Assembly: GCA_965153355.1 (NCBI GenBank)
Contig: OZ231126.1
Coordinates: 1,426,001 to 1,490,000 of the forward strand
Source of the DNA: Flaccisagitta enflata
Taxonomy: Eukaryota; Chaetognatha; Sagittoidea; Aphragmophora
DNA length: 64,000 bases
Direction: 5' to 3'
The position numbers and the translations under genes were made by a program. Position 1 is the first letter of the stretch, and every line of letters begins with the position of its first letter. The notes beneath the pieces are model-generated. The model was not told where the DNA came from, made no database searches, and worked only from the letters and a program-made list of their open reading frames with translations. Shown here piece by piece: positions 23,991 through 40,175 of this stretch.

Positions 23991-24170
23991 CTTTGTACCT
24001 GTCTTTGTCTCTGTCTATGACCCTGTCTTTGTCCCCGCCTTTTACCTGTCTTTTTAATCTGTCTTTGTCTCTATCTTTGTATCTGTCCTTTCCCTATGTT
24101 TGTCCCTGTCTTTGTCCTCGTATTTGTCCCCGTCTTTCTCCCTGTCTTTGTCCCCGTCTTTTTCCCTGTC
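23990..24170 (+). repeat. 12-bp repeat (CTGTCTTTGTCC)
   Basis: Degenerate units, recurring at 24668-24725 and 26090-26245. Confidence 0.8.
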
Positions 24171-24173
24171 TTT

Positions 24174-24666
24174 TTAGTTGCGGACACGCAACTCTATAAG
24201 CAGTCAGTGGACAACACACTATAGGTATATATATATCATACTACTGGCTTTGATTCAACATACTGCTCAAAAACAAAATATTGTATGCAACAATCAGTTG
24301 CTCAAGTTACAGCCAGCAGTAATAAACTAAATGTTGTATTCAACAAACGGATTGTTAGATTAACAGTTGGCTGTAATGCTACAATTTTGTAACATTACAG
24401 CCGGTTTTATCTAAAACCACTGGGTTGTTGCATACAATATTTGTTTTACTATCAGTATGTTGACTGGTCATTAACGATATGATATATATACCTATTATGT
24501 TTTGTCCGCTGACTGTAAGAGGCTTTGCCCCATTCGTTCATCCGTTGGTCCGCTCCACGGTCCGTCCAAGCTGGTCCGCTGTCAGCACGAGTCGTACTGG
24601 GAAAACGCGCATTTCTGCCCCTGCCTACCTGTTCATAACTGGAGGCCGTGTATCTGGCCTTTTTAA
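24174..24666 (-). mobile_element. Hairpin-ended element interrupted by a foldback
   Basis: Hairpin end AGTTGCGGACACGCAACT, a paired stem with a compensated C-G to T-A change relative to the common AGTCGCG form, then CTCTATAAG. After the nested element at 24201-24515 it resumes TAAGAGGCTTTG, GTCC-rich sequence, TGCCCCTGCC and GTGTATCTGGCC. Confidence 0.75.
24201..24515. mobile_element. Foldback MITE nested in a hairpin-ended element
   Basis: Ends CAGTCAGTGGACAA and its complement (CCGCTGACTG); TAAG at 24197-24200 and 24516-24519 looks like a 4-bp target duplication. Inverted arms continue inward (ATATTGTATGCAACAA and complement), pairing over at least 110 bases per side. 315 bases, non-coding; superfamily not assigned. 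Confidence 0.82.
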
Positions 24667-24754
24667 CCTGTGTTTGTCTCTATCTTGTATCTGTCCTTGT
24701 CCTTATCTTTGTGCCTGTCTTTAGCCAATAAACCTACCCACACACATATACACA

Positions 24755-24903
<149 letters not shown>

Positions 24904-24905
24904 TA

Positions 24906-25850
24906 ACTATGGCAAAATAAAAAAAGACAGTAATTTTCAAAATGATATTATGAGCTTATTTTTTGGAGCAGCTTTATAAATTTTCAGACCATGATAGTAT
25001 GTCAAATTTGCTACCTAGCAAAAAAATTAAATTTTGAAAAAGTTTATTTTTGCGCCCATAGCATTGAATTTTGCAAAATTTATCTATTGAACAATCGCCG
25101 AGTTGGTATCAGTTTCAGTTTAGATCTAACTTTGAAACTGGGACTAGACCTCAATTTTTTGTGAGCAAGACTGTACTTTTAGATGGCATGTCAAATTTCT
25201 GACACAGTGAAAAAATCAGAACTCAAAAAAGTTTATTTTTGTAGCTGCAACATCAATTTTTGTAAAATCGGTTGAAGTTAGATGGTCAAAATAAAAAAAA
25301 CATTTATTCAGAATTGATTTCAAATGTTAATCTTTTTTTGTAGCTTCATATATTTTTTAGATGATGATAGTATGAAAAGTTTTGATACACAAAATCAGAA
25401 CTCAAAAAAGTGTATTTTTGCACTAGTATCATCAATTTTTGTGAATAGACCTCAAACAAAAAAAAATTAGAATTGATATCCAGTTTTGACAGATTTTACA
25501 AGAATTGATGTAGAAGGCACAAAAATAGACTTTTTTGAATTCTGATTTTTTTGCTATGTCAGAAATTTGACCTGCTATCACCATCTCAAAAATATTGATT
25601 CTTGTTTTAAAATTGAGCCTAGAGTAAATCTTCACAGTTTGATCTTTGAAACTGAAAGTTATTCATGGTTCAATTGACAAATTTTGTAAAACTCAATGCT
25701 GTGGCAAAATCAATCCTTTTTCAAGATCTGATTTTTTACCAGGTAGCAATTTATTTAAACTATCACTAGTCTAAGATTATAAAGCTGTTTCTGAAAATGA
25801 GCTCACAATATTATTTTGAAAATTACTGTCTTTTTTTATTTTGCCATAGT
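24906..25850. mobile_element. Long foldback element, ACTATGGC family, inserted in (CA)n
   Basis: ACTATGGCAAAATAAAAAAA at the left and its complement at the right, TA at 24904-24905 and 25851-25852. Inverted symmetry spans almost all 945 bases. Closely related to 10889-11799. Confidence 0.9.
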
Positions 25851-25852
25851 TA

Positions 25853-26252
25853 CACACACAGACACACTACAAATAGAAGCAGAGGCAGAAGCAAAATCAA
25901 TGCCATGAAGTCGACTTTAATGCTCGTGATAGCGTGCACAAGCATGCACGAGATAGAATGTCATTGTCCAGCCACATGATTAGGCCATATTGTACAAACG
26001 CTATGGAGCCACTGTCCTATGCACTCCATAGTTTTCTAACCATAGCGAGCGAGGATTAGACTCTATCTACAGGCACTTATGACTGGTGACTTACATGTCT
26101 TTGTCCCTGTCTTTGTATCTGTCTTTAACCCTGTCTATGTCCCTGTCTTTTTCCCTTTCTTTTAAACCTGTCTTTGTTTCTATCTTTGTACCTTTCCTCG
26201 TTTCTATCTTTGTACCTTTCCTCGTCTCTATCTTTGTACCTTTCTGGGTTAC
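25853..26252. other. Spacer and 12-bp CTGTCTTTGTCC repeat
   Basis: Unique sequence to 26090, then degenerate 12-bp units and TTTCTATCTTTGTACCTTTCCTCG repeats leading into the array; no gene seen. Confidence 0.45.
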
Positions 26253-29200
26253 ACTGTGGCAGTTATCAAGCAACGATCATGCATATTTCACCCAGGCCAC
26301 CTCAAACACCTAAAACCACCCAAATCAGCTACACAGTGGTAGTTATCAAGCAACGATCAAGCATATTTCACCCAGGCCACCTCAAACACCTAAAACCACC
26401 CAAATCAGCTACACAGTGGTAGTTATCAAGCAACGAGCGTGCCCCTGTTCACCCAGGCCACCTCAAACACCTAAAACCACCCAAATCAGCTACACAGTGG
26501 TAGTTATCAAGCAACGATCAAGCATATTTCACCCAGGCCACCTCAAACACCTAAAACCACCCAAATCAGCTACACAGTGGTAGTTATCAAGCAACGATCA
26601 AGCATATTTCACCCAGGCCACCTCAAACACCTAAAACCACCCAAATCAGCTACACAGTGGTAGTTATCAAGCAACGATCAAGCATATTTCACCCAGGCCA
26701 CCTCAAACACCTAAAACCACCCAAATCAGCTACACAGTGGTAGTTATCACAAACGATCAAGCATATTTCACCTAGCCACCCAACACCTAAAACCACCCAA
26801 ACTGAATACACAGTGGTAGTTACTGCCAAACGATCACATATTTCACCTGTGCACCAACACCTAAAACCACCCAAATCAGCTACAGTGGCATACTACAACG
26901 ACTGCCATATTTCTCACCCAGGCCACCTCAAACACCCAAACCACCCAAATCAGCTACACAGTGGTAGTTATCACACAACGATCAAACATATTTCACCCAG
27001 GCCACCTCAAACACCTAAAACCACCCAAATTGGGGCTACACAGTGGTAGCTGGTCACAACGATCAGTTTATTTTCACCCAGGCCACCAAACACCAAAAAC
27101 TACCCAACAAAGCCTTACACAGTAGAAGGCACAAAGAATGATCACATATTTCACCCAGGCTACCTCAGCACCTAAAAACCACCCAAATCAGCTACACAGT
27201 GGTAGTTACTTACAACGATCATAGTAGTTTCCTCACCTAGGCCACCTTTAAATAATCTAAACTACTCCAACTAGCTACAGTGGGTAGAAGCATTACAACG
27301 ACTGGGCTATTTCACTCATATGACTCAACACTTAAACCACCTGTAAATCAGCCAAGGCAGTGTAGCATTGCAACGACTGCCTATGAGCCCACTCAGCCAC
27401 CCTCAAACACCTAAAACCACCCAAATCAGCTACACAGTGGAAGTAATCAAGCACCGATCATACATATTTCACCCAGGCCACCTCAAACACCTAAACCACC
27501 CAAATCAGCCAAAGCACAGTGCAGTTATCAAACAACGATCAAGCATATTTCACCCAGGCCACCTCAAACACCTCTAAATTACACGAAACTATTACACAGA
27601 GGTCGTTATCAAGCAATTACAAAGAATATTTCACCCAAAGCACCTTAAACACCTAAAACTACCTAAATCAGCTACACAGTGGTAGTCATCAAACCATGAC
27701 TAAGCATATTTCACTGTGACCACCTCAAATAATTTGAACCACCCAAATCAGCCACACAGTGGCAGTTATTTGGCAACGATCATACATATTTCACCCAGGC
27801 CACCTCAAACACCTAAACCAACGAAATCGGCCATAATAGTGTAGAAGTATATTAAGAATGATTGCCATTTACCCAGGCCACCTTCAGTCTAAAACCACCC
27901 AAAATCAGCTACACAGTGGTAGTAAGTATTATAACGATTACATATTTCACCTAGGCCACTCTCAACAATTTAAAACCACCCAAATCAGCTACACAGTGGT
28001 AGTTAATACACTGATCAAACATATTTCACCCAGGCCACCTCAAACACCTAAAACCACCAACACAATACAGTAGAAGACACACCGATTAAAGCATTACCTA
28101 GGCCACCTCAAACACCTAAAACCACCCAAATCAGCTAACACAGTAGAAGACAAGGCACTATCAGATTATTTCACCCAGGCCACCTCAAACACCTAAACCC
28201 ACCCAAATCAGCTACACAGGTAGCATTTGCCAATCGATCACATATTTCACCCAGGCCACTCAAATACCTAAAACCACCCAAATCAGCTACACAGTGTAGT
28301 TATCAAGCAACGATCGTCATATTCTCAACTAGGGCCACCTCAACCACCTAAAACCACCTAAATCAGCTACACAGTGGCAGAAGTACGTTAACGATCATAC
28401 ATTTTCACTCAGGCCACCTCAAACACTAAACTACCTAAACATACACAGTGGTAGTTATCACAACCATCAGAAGAGCCAATTTGCACACCTCAAACACCTA
28501 AACCACCCAAATCAGCTACACAGTAATATATTGGCAACGACGCATATTTCACCCAGGCTACCCTCTAAACACTCTAAACACCCAAATCAGCTACACAGTG
28601 TAGTTATCAAGCAAACGATCACATGACACCCAGGCCACTCAAACACCTAAAACCACCCAAATCAGCTACACAAGGGTGAAGATTGCCAATGATCAAGAGC
28701 CACCCAGGCCACCTCAAACACCTAAAACCACCCAAACCACGCACAGTGGTAAGTATCACAACGATCACATATTTCACTCAGGCTACCTCAAAGACCTAAA
28801 ACCACCTAAATCAGCCACACAGTGGTAGTTATCAAGCAACGATCACATATTTTACCCAGGCCACCCCCAACACCTAAAACCACCCAAATCAGCTACACAG
28901 TGGTAGTTACCATGCCAAACGACTGCTATATTTCACCCAGCCACTCCTCAAACACCTAAAAACCACCCAAATCAGCTACACAGTAGTTATCAAGCAACGA
29001 TCAAGCATTTCAACTAGGCCACCTCAAACACCTAAAACCACCCAAAACAGCTACACAGTGGTAGTTATCAAGCAACGTATCAAGCAATATTTCACCCAGG
29101 CCACTCAACACCTAAACCACCCAAATCAGCTACACAGTGGTAGTTATCAAGCAACGATCAAGTATATTTCACTCAGGCCACCAAGACCACCTAAAACCAC

Positions 29201-32200
29201 CCAAATCAGCTACACAGTGGTAGTTATCAAGCAACGATCAAGCACATATTACCCAGGCTACCTCATAAAGACTTAAAACACCAATTAATACATACATAGT
29301 GGTAAGTATTACAAAATGTATTTGCGATATTTCACCCAGGCCACCTCAAACCACCTAAAACCACCCAAATCAGCTACACAGTGGTAGTTATCAAGCAACG
29401 ATCAAGCATATTTCACCTAGGCCACTCAAACACCTAAAACCACCAAACATTGCTGCCACAGTGGTAGTTATCACAACGACTAAGTACTGATTTAACTAGG
29501 CCACCTCAAAACACCTAAAACCACCCAAATCAGCTACATGGGTAGTTATCACACGATCAAGCATATTTCACCCAGGCCACCTCGTAACTCGCAAATTGGT
29601 TCTTCTCTTGCAAATTACCATCAATCTGAGTCTTACAAATTGGTTACATTCCTCGCTTTCTCTCTCTGATCAATCGTCCTTGCCAACATAGATAGCCATT
29701 CAACCACCTAAAACTATCCAAATCAGCTACACAGCGGTAGTTATCAAGCATCGACAAAGCATTTTTCACTCAACCACTTTAAACCACTCAAATCAGCTGC
29801 ACAGCAGTAGTTATCAAGCAACTACAAAGCATATTTTACCCAGGCCACCTCGACCAGCTAAGACCATTCAAATCAGCAACACAGCGGTATTCATCAAGCA
29901 ACGACAAAGCATATTTCACCCAGGCCACCTCAAACACCTAAAACCACCCAAATCAGCTACACAGTGGTAGTTATCAAGCAACGATCAAGCATATTTCACC
30001 CAGGCCACCTCAAACACCTAAAACCACCCAAATCAGCTACACAGTGGTAGTTATCAAGCAACGATCAAGCATATTTCACCCAGGCCACCTCAAACACCTA
30101 AAACCACCCAAATCAGCTACACAGTGGTAGTTATCAAGCAACGATCAACACATCACCCAGGCCACCCCAACACCTAAACCACCCAAATCAGCTACACAGT
30201 GGGTAGTTATCAAGCAAACGACTGCCATATTTCACCAGCCACCAAACACCTAGAAAACCACCCAAAATCAGCTTTCACACAGTGTAGTTAACACAACGAC
30301 CAAGTAGCTGGCTTTCCACCTAGGCCACCTCAAACACCTAAAAAACCACCCAATCACACACAGTAGAGTATTGCTAAATTCACTGCTGCTGGCTTCACCC
30401 AGGCCACCCTCAAACACCTAAACCCACCAATCAGCTACACAGTGGTAGTTATCAAGCAACGATCAAGCATATTTCACCAGCGACTTAAACACGAAAACCA
30501 CCTAAATCAGCTACACAGTGGTAGCGCACAAGCAACTATCAAGCATATTTCACCCAGGCTACCTCAAACACCTAAAACCACCCAAATCAGCTACACAGTG
30601 GTAGTTATCAAGCAACGATCAAGCATATTTCACCCAGGCCACCTCGAACACCTAATCCCACCCAAATCAGCTACACAGTGGTAGTTATCAAGCAACGATC
30701 AAGCATATTTCACCCAGGCCATCTCAAACAATTAAAACCACCCAAATCAGCTACAGTGGTAGTTATCAAGCAACGATCATAGTTTCACCCAGGCCACTCA
30801 AACACCTAAACCACCCAAATCAGCTACACAGTGGTAGCTACACACACTGGTTATATTTCACCTGTGCCAGCCTCAAAACACCTAAAAACCACCCAACCAG
30901 CTGCCATTGTTTAGCACTGGCTAAATGGACAAGCATATTTCACCCAGGCCACCTCAAACACCTAAACCCACCCAAATCAGCTACACGTGGGTAGTTATCA
31001 CAACGATCACAGAGCCACCCAGGCCACCAAACACCTAAACCACCCAAACTAGCTACAGTGGGTAGGGGTTATCACAAACGATCACATTATTTACCCAGGC
31101 CACCTCAAAACACCCAACCACCAACTGGGGCTACAGTGGCAGTTACTCAGGCAACGATCAAGCATATTTCACCCAGGCCACCTCAAACACCTAAACCACC
31201 CAAATCACACACAGTGGTAGTTACTTTCACAACGATCAGCATATTTCACCCAGGCCACCTCAAACACCCAAAACCACCCAAATCTGAAGACAGTGGTAGT
31301 TATCAAGCAACGATCACATACTACCCAGGCCACCTCAAACACCTAAAACCACCCAAATCAGCTACACAGTGGTAAAGCACAAGCAACGATCATATATTTC
31401 ACCTAGGCCACCTTAAACACCTAAAACCACCCAAATCAGCTACACGTGGTAGTTATTGAGCAACGACGAATGCTATTTCACCCAGGCTACCTCCAAACAC
31501 CTAAAACCACCCAAATCAGCCACACAGTGGTAGTTACTGGCAACGATCAAGCATATCTTCACCCAGGCCACCTCAAACACCTAAAACCACCCAAATAAGC
31601 TACACTGCGGTAGTTATCAGTAAACAATCATGCATATTTCACCCAGGCCACCTCGACCACCTAAAACCACCCAAATCAGCTACACAGTGGTAGTTATCAA
31701 GCAACGATCAAACATATTTCACCCAGGCCACCTCAAACACCTAAAACCACCCAAATCAGCTACAGTAGAAGCATTCGACCAACGACTAAGCATATTTCAC
31801 CCAGGCCACCTCAAACACCTAAAACCACCCAAATTTAGTCACACAGTGGTAGTTATCAAGCAACGATCAAGCCATATTTACCCAGGCCACCTCAAACACC
31901 TAAAACCACCCAAATCAGCTACACAGCAGAAGGACAAGCAACCATCAAGCATATTTCACCTAGGTCACCTCAAACACCTAAAAACCACCCAAATCAGCCA
32001 CACAGTGGTAGTTATCTAGCAACGATCACATATTTCACCTTAGCCACCTCAAACACCTAAAACCACCCAAATCAGCTACACAGTGGTAGTTATCAAGCAA
32101 CGATCAAGCATATTTCACCCAGGCCACCTCAAACACCTAAAACCACCCAAATCAGCTACACAGTGGTAGTTATCAAGCAACGATCAAGCATATTTCACCC

Positions 32201-32850
32201 AGGCCACCTCAAACACCTAAACCACTCGAAATCAGCTATGCAGTTACTGCCAACGACCGCTATATTTCACCCAGGCCACCCTAAACACCAAACCACCCAA
32301 ATCAGCTACACAGTGGCAGTTATCAAGCAACGATCAAGCATATTTCACCCAGGCCACCCCAAACACCTAAAACCACCCAAATCAGCTACAATATGGTAGT
32401 TATCACAAATGATCACATATTTCACCCAAACACTCCCAAACACCTAAAACCACCCAAACTGGCTACACAGTGGTAAAGTTATCAAGTTAATCATCAAACA
32501 TATTTCACCCAGGCCACCTCAAACACCTAAAAACCACCCAAATCAGCCACACAGTGGTAGTTATCACAACGACTGCGATGAGCCACCTAGGCCACCTCAA
32601 ACACCTAAAACCACCCAAATCAGTCACACAGTAGTTATCAAGCAAGGACCAAGCATATTTCACCCAGGCCACCTCAAACACCTAAAACCACCCAAACTGG
32701 CTACACAGTGGTATATCACAACGATCAAGCATATTTCACCCAGGCCACCTCAAAACACCTAAAACTACTCCAACTAGCTTTCACACAGCAGAAGTAAGAT
32801 CAAGCAACCAATCACATATTTCACCCAGGCCACCTCAAACACCTAAGCCC
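26253..32850 (-). repeat. 80-bp tandem array, about 80 copies, opposite strand to 3158-4360
   Basis: The unit reads CTACACAGTGGTAGTTATCA, AGCAACGATCAAGCATATTT, CACCCAGGCCACCTCAAACA, CCTAAAACCACCCAAATCAG; its complement is the 3158-4360 unit. Units are nearly perfect at 26260-26740, 29930-30130 and 32060-32220, but carry many small deletions and substitutions elsewhere. A non-repeat island, AACTCGCAAATTGG to ACATAGATAGCC, sits at about 29583-29695. Frames such as HISPRPPQTPKTTQIS are repeat artefacts. Confidence 0.95.
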
Positions 32851-33139
32851 ATTTGCGCTTGTGTGTGGGCAGCTGGATGTTGTCCTGCAACCCACCCACC
32901 TCCAGATTTTAAAAAATGTATTTATTTCTTCCTTTGAATCTTTCATGATAGACTCTTAAAACAAAATGGGTCTTTTAACATAAGATTAGACTTGTGTTCT
33001 TGTGAAAAAAAAACAACTTATGATTATATTGACAATCTTTTAAGTAGGTTGTTTCGTTCTGATTTCTTTTACATGCTTTACCAAATAATGATGTCTTTTG
33101 GTTCCACATTTTATGCAATATGTAAACTACATTGATTAT
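32851..33139. other. Spacer, no gene seen
   Basis: AT-rich sequence after the array; no supported frame. Confidence 0.4.
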
Positions 33140-33355
33140 TCCGTTCTTAGTAGAGCAAGTGCCCTCAAGGTCACTATCGTCGACGGATGGGCAGGGGCAA
33201 CCAACCCCCATCCACACCCTAACTCCCCCCCCCGCCGCGGTTATGGGCGTTTTTGCGCTTTCAAACTTGATCATTACCAACGGAACTACGGACCAACGGA
33301 CCAACGGACGGATGGACAAAGCCTCCTTTAGAATCCCTAGAAGGCGACTAAAAAG
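33140..33355 (+). mobile_element. Degenerate hairpin-family member
   Basis: CAAGGTCACTATCG, GATGGGCAGGGGCAACC, a C tract, GACCAACGGACCAACGGACG and a final AAGGCGACTAAAAAG. Element order is recognisable but the terminal hairpin is broken. Confidence 0.5.
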
Positions 33356-33458
33356 AACGGATACAGGACCAATACCAGTTGGGGACATGAGGGACGATAA
33401 AGATAACAAGGAAGGGGCAGAATGATCTTTCCCTTTATATTTTTCTTTCCTACTTTTT

Positions 33459-33596
33459 AGTCGCGGACACGTGACTCTATAAGCCACTTTTTGGTCCGTC
33501 GGTTGGTCTGTCCGTCCTTCCATCACAGTCACTTATTGAGGTTTTCCGCTCCTGCGCACCCGTCCGCGACTAATGCTGCCGTGTATGTGGCCTTGT
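33459..33596 (-). mobile_element. Hairpin-ended short element
   Basis: AGTCGCGGACACGTGACT (one G-T pair in the stem), CTCTATAAG, GTCCGTCGGTTGG, GCACCCGTCCGCGACT, GTGTATGTGGCCTTG. T runs flank both ends. Confidence 0.82.
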
Positions 33597-33808
33597 TTTC
33601 TCTCTCTCCTTCTCCCTTTCCTTCTTTCTCCTTTTCATTCATTCATCTTTCTTTCTTTTTTCTTTTCCTTCTTTTTTTGCTTTTTTTTCTTCTTTCTTTT
33701 TTTTCCTTTCATTTATTTAATGTATCTTTGTTTTTTTTTTTTTGCGTTCGTTTGTTCTTTTTCGCGTCAACCAGCGGGTACGCTCTTCTCGGACAGAGGC
33801 TTCGTGAA
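33597..33808. repeat. Pyrimidine-rich tract
   Basis: CTTT/TTTTC-rich low-complexity sequence between two element copies. Confidence 0.7.
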
Positions 33809-34005
33809 CAAGGCCGGATACACGGCTTCTCTGAGTCGCGTATGGGTGGGCAAGGGCTGTATTTGAGGTTACATCATCATTTGGGCAGGAGCAGTGAGGC
33901 CGAAGAAAAAAAAACAAAAAAAAAGTGTGACAGACCAGCGGACCGACGAACCGACAGACTGATGAACCAACAAATTGGAAAGTAGAGTTGCTTAACACGC
34001 GACTA
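33809..34005 (+). mobile_element. Hairpin-ended short element
   Basis: CAAGGCCGGATACACGGC at the left, GGTGGGCAAGGGC, GACCGACGAACCGACAGACT, and a decayed hairpin TTGCTTAACACGCGACT before A's. It is 210 bases from an opposite-orientation copy. Confidence 0.8.
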
Positions 34006-34010
34006 AAAAA

Positions 34011-34635
34011 CAAAGAACTTTTAAAGGTAAAATCCACATATTTTGAGCTCCACAACTGGACGATCAAATCATATCCTAACTTGTTCATGTGAGTCTGTAC
34101 TCCCAATAGTGAGTGTGACGTCAAAATCTCAACTCTGATTCAATTGAGATATAGGATACGGGATTTACCCTGTTAGTAATTTTATTCTCTCGCGAAATTA
34201 GAAAGCAAGGAAAAATTCAAAGGCAAAATTTACGAGTTTTTCTACCTCGCCACCGCTCGCCATCGCCAGAATGAAAATTGAGCCCGTGAATGACAGAATA
34301 ATGATAATGGTTTTTTATGGGTGTTGCGTCGAACTGCGTCGAAATTGTGTAAAGACAAAAACTAAAAAAATGACCCTGCCTCGCCGTATGCCCATGGTCG
34401 ATCGCGACAACACACACAATGATGATTAAAAGGTATTTGAAACGTTTTAGCGTGCTAACATGATACAGGGAGGCCTCCTTGGGCAGTAACGCTTGATGTC
34501 AATTTTGGCTTTTTGGTGGCGCTCCGCCTCTCCTATGCATCCCCCATGTCTGAGATCATGTCTAGGGCTAAGTTACACATCCACGTACCCAACAAATAAG
34601 AAATCTCGAAATCATTAATGCTTGATCAACTACCA
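34011..34635. other. Spacer, no gene seen
   Basis: Mixed composition; GGTAAAATCC and GGGATTTACC near its ends hint at a weak inverted repeat but nothing firm. Confidence 0.4.
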
Positions 34636-34790
34636 CGGTGATGTGTAGGTGGCTGATACTGGCTGGGTGCATGTGTAGGTGGCTGACACTGGCTGGGTGC
34701 ATTTGTAGGTGGCTGACACTGGCTGGGTGCATGTGTAGGTGGCTGACACTGGCTGGGTGCATGTGTGCATGTGTAGGTGGCTGGGTGTGT
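34636..34790 (+). repeat. 30-bp minisatellite, about 5 copies
   Basis: Units of GTGTAGGTGGCTGACACTGG then CTGGGTGCAT. Confidence 0.9.
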
Positions 34791-34962
34791 TTTCTTTTTA
34801 TCTGTTTCTGTGTTTGTTACTCTGACTCTGGGCCTGTGAAAAGGAGTGAGTGAATGCTCAAGAGTCGAAAGGAAAGGACCATCAGTTTAGTGACGTAAAG
34901 GTTGACATTCCCTCTGATCGCTTGAATTTTTTGTAAATCATATTGACTGTCTTCTGTTGACC

Positions 34963-35010
34963 TGTCTGTCCGCCAGTCTATCTGTCTGTCTGTCTGTTTG
35001 TCTGTCTGTG

Positions 35011-35073
<63 letters not shown>

Positions 35074-35107
35074 TTGTCTGTCTGTCTATCTTTTTGTCTG
35101 TCTGTCT

Positions 35108-35175
<68 letters not shown>

Positions 35176-35290
35176 GCCTATCTGTATCTATCTGTTTGTC
35201 TGTCTGTCCGTCAGTCTGTCTGTCTTTCGTCCTGTTAGTTTGACTTTCTGTCTGTCTGTCTGTGCTGTGCTGTCTGTCTGTCTGTCTCTC
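34963..35290. repeat. (TGTC)n microsatellite
   Basis: TGTC run with TTTG, ATC and TTC interruptions; Cys/Leu/Ser/Val frames are artefacts. Confidence 0.93.
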
Positions 35291-35420
35291 TGCGCGATGG
35301 AGGCGGGGAGCCGCTTCGATTTATCAAAACATTGTCTGTCTTTCCGTTCGTTGCCAGCCAAGTTGACATCCGTTTTTAATTGTTCGAATTCATTAACAAT
35401 TTGTCTCCTTCCGTTTGCAG

Positions 35421-35469
35421 TCGTTGACAACCTGTCAAGAGACAATATGGAACCTTCAACATCATCATG
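35421..35469 (+). other. Possible small exon, strand uncertain
   Basis: Strong acceptor-like CTCCTTCCGTTTGCAG followed by 49 bases (VDNLSRDNMEPSTSS in the open frame) and a GTTAGT donor. The minus strand is also open here (STTANGRRQIVNEFEQLKTD), so strand and reality are undecided. Confidence 0.25.
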
Positions 35470-35512
35470 GTTAGTTTTGTTTTTGTTCTTGTTGTTCAAC
35501 CCGTCATTGTCT

Positions 35513-35565
<53 letters not shown>

Positions 35566-35650
35566 GTCTTCGTCGTCTTCGTCGTCGTCGTCACTTTCGT
35601 CTTCGTCGTCGTCGTCGTCGTCGTCGTCTTCATCGTCGTCGTCATCATCG
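35513..35650. repeat. (GTC)n microsatellite
   Basis: TCG/GTC run with TTC and ATG interruptions. Confidence 0.92.
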
Positions 35651-36140
35651 TAATGACGTCTGCAACACATTCTAATTTGATTGTGATTTATTTATAAATC
35701 AGGCCTATGAGTTTTGTCGACAGTTGGCTTATTGCGATTTATTCGTGATTCACCATTTTTAGGTCGTATGCACGCCACTCTATGCGTATCAACGCGCTGC
35801 TGGGTCCGTCTGTCTGTCAGTCATATTCCGTGATTTTTTCATCATTCCCCCTGCTCAAACGACACAAGAAATGACCTATCATGCCGCCAACAGCTACGTT
35901 TGTCGCCACAGCGAAAAAGGCATGGGCTGCCGGTCAGTCGGTCCGTTTATAATGAACCACCAACTCTACTCTCTTTTTGTGAAATTTCATATCAAGCAAA
36001 ATCATATCGTAATACCCGCGTTGTCATTTCTCAATACCAGCGTTGTCACAACCTAATACTGATTTAATCGTTTGATTTGAAATCTCCCTGTTCGTTCAAC
36101 TAGGCTAGACCTAATAGTTGTGGTGCGCTGTATGAACGTC
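35651..36140. other. Spacer with a very diverged hairpin-family fragment
   Basis: TTTTTAGGTCGTATGCACGCCACTC (at 35755-35779, hairpin broken) and GTCCGTCTGTCTGTCAG resemble the family. The 3' exons of the C16orf89-like gene would be expected on this side but were not found. Confidence 0.35.
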
Positions 36141-36144
36141 CACA

Positions 36145-36480
36145 ACTTAGCTCACCTCATCTCACCTCAACTAATCTCAACTCACCTGAAATCACTTTAA
36201 CTTACCTCACCTCACCTCATAATAGCTCAACTCAGCTTAGCTCAACTTAGCTCAACTCAGCTCAGCATACCTCAACTCACCTCATAATAGCTCAACTCAG
36301 CTTAGCTCAACTAATCTCAACTCACCTGAAATCACTTTAACTTACCTCAGCTTACCTCAGCTCAACTCAGCTTAGCTCAACTTAGCTCAACTAAGCCAAG
36401 CACACCTCAACTCACCTTAACTCACCTTAGCTCACCTCATCATACCTCTAATTAACTTACCTCGACTCATCTCATCCAAC
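36145..36480. repeat. Degenerate CTCAACTCACCT / CTCAACTCAGCTTAG repeat
   Basis: Short 5- and 10-bp motifs built on ACCTC and AGCTC, with a partial duplication of a longer piece (AACTAATCTCAACTCACCTG at two places). In the gene's downstream intron. Confidence 0.8.
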
Positions 36481-36497
36481 CTCAACAATGAACTCAC

Positions 36498-39860
<3,363 letters not shown>

Positions 39861-39918
39861 AATAACCGTTTGGGAGAAGTTGACTGTTTTTAGTCTTTCA
39901 TGAAAGTTTTTGATTTGT

Positions 39919-39923
39919 TATGG

Positions 39924-39993
<70 letters not shown>

Positions 39994-40006
39994 CGTTGTT
40001 ATTGTT

Positions 40007-40073
<67 letters not shown>

Positions 40074-40083
40074 TTGTTGTTGC

Positions 40084-40172
<89 letters not shown>

Positions 40173-40175
40173 TTT
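39919..40175. repeat. (TTG)n microsatellite upstream of the C16orf89-like gene
   Basis: About 250 bases of TTG with TCG, TTA and TGC interruptions, starting about 60 bases upstream of the start codon on the gene's strand. Confidence 0.95.

Noticed and set aside
26253-32850. Proline/histidine-rich proteins in the array
   Set aside because: Peptides such as HPGHLKHLKPPKSATQW are translations of the 80-bp unit, and frames break wherever the unit has an indel.
34957-35653. Cys/Leu/Ser-rich repeat protein
   Set aside because: Translation of TGTC and GTC microsatellites.
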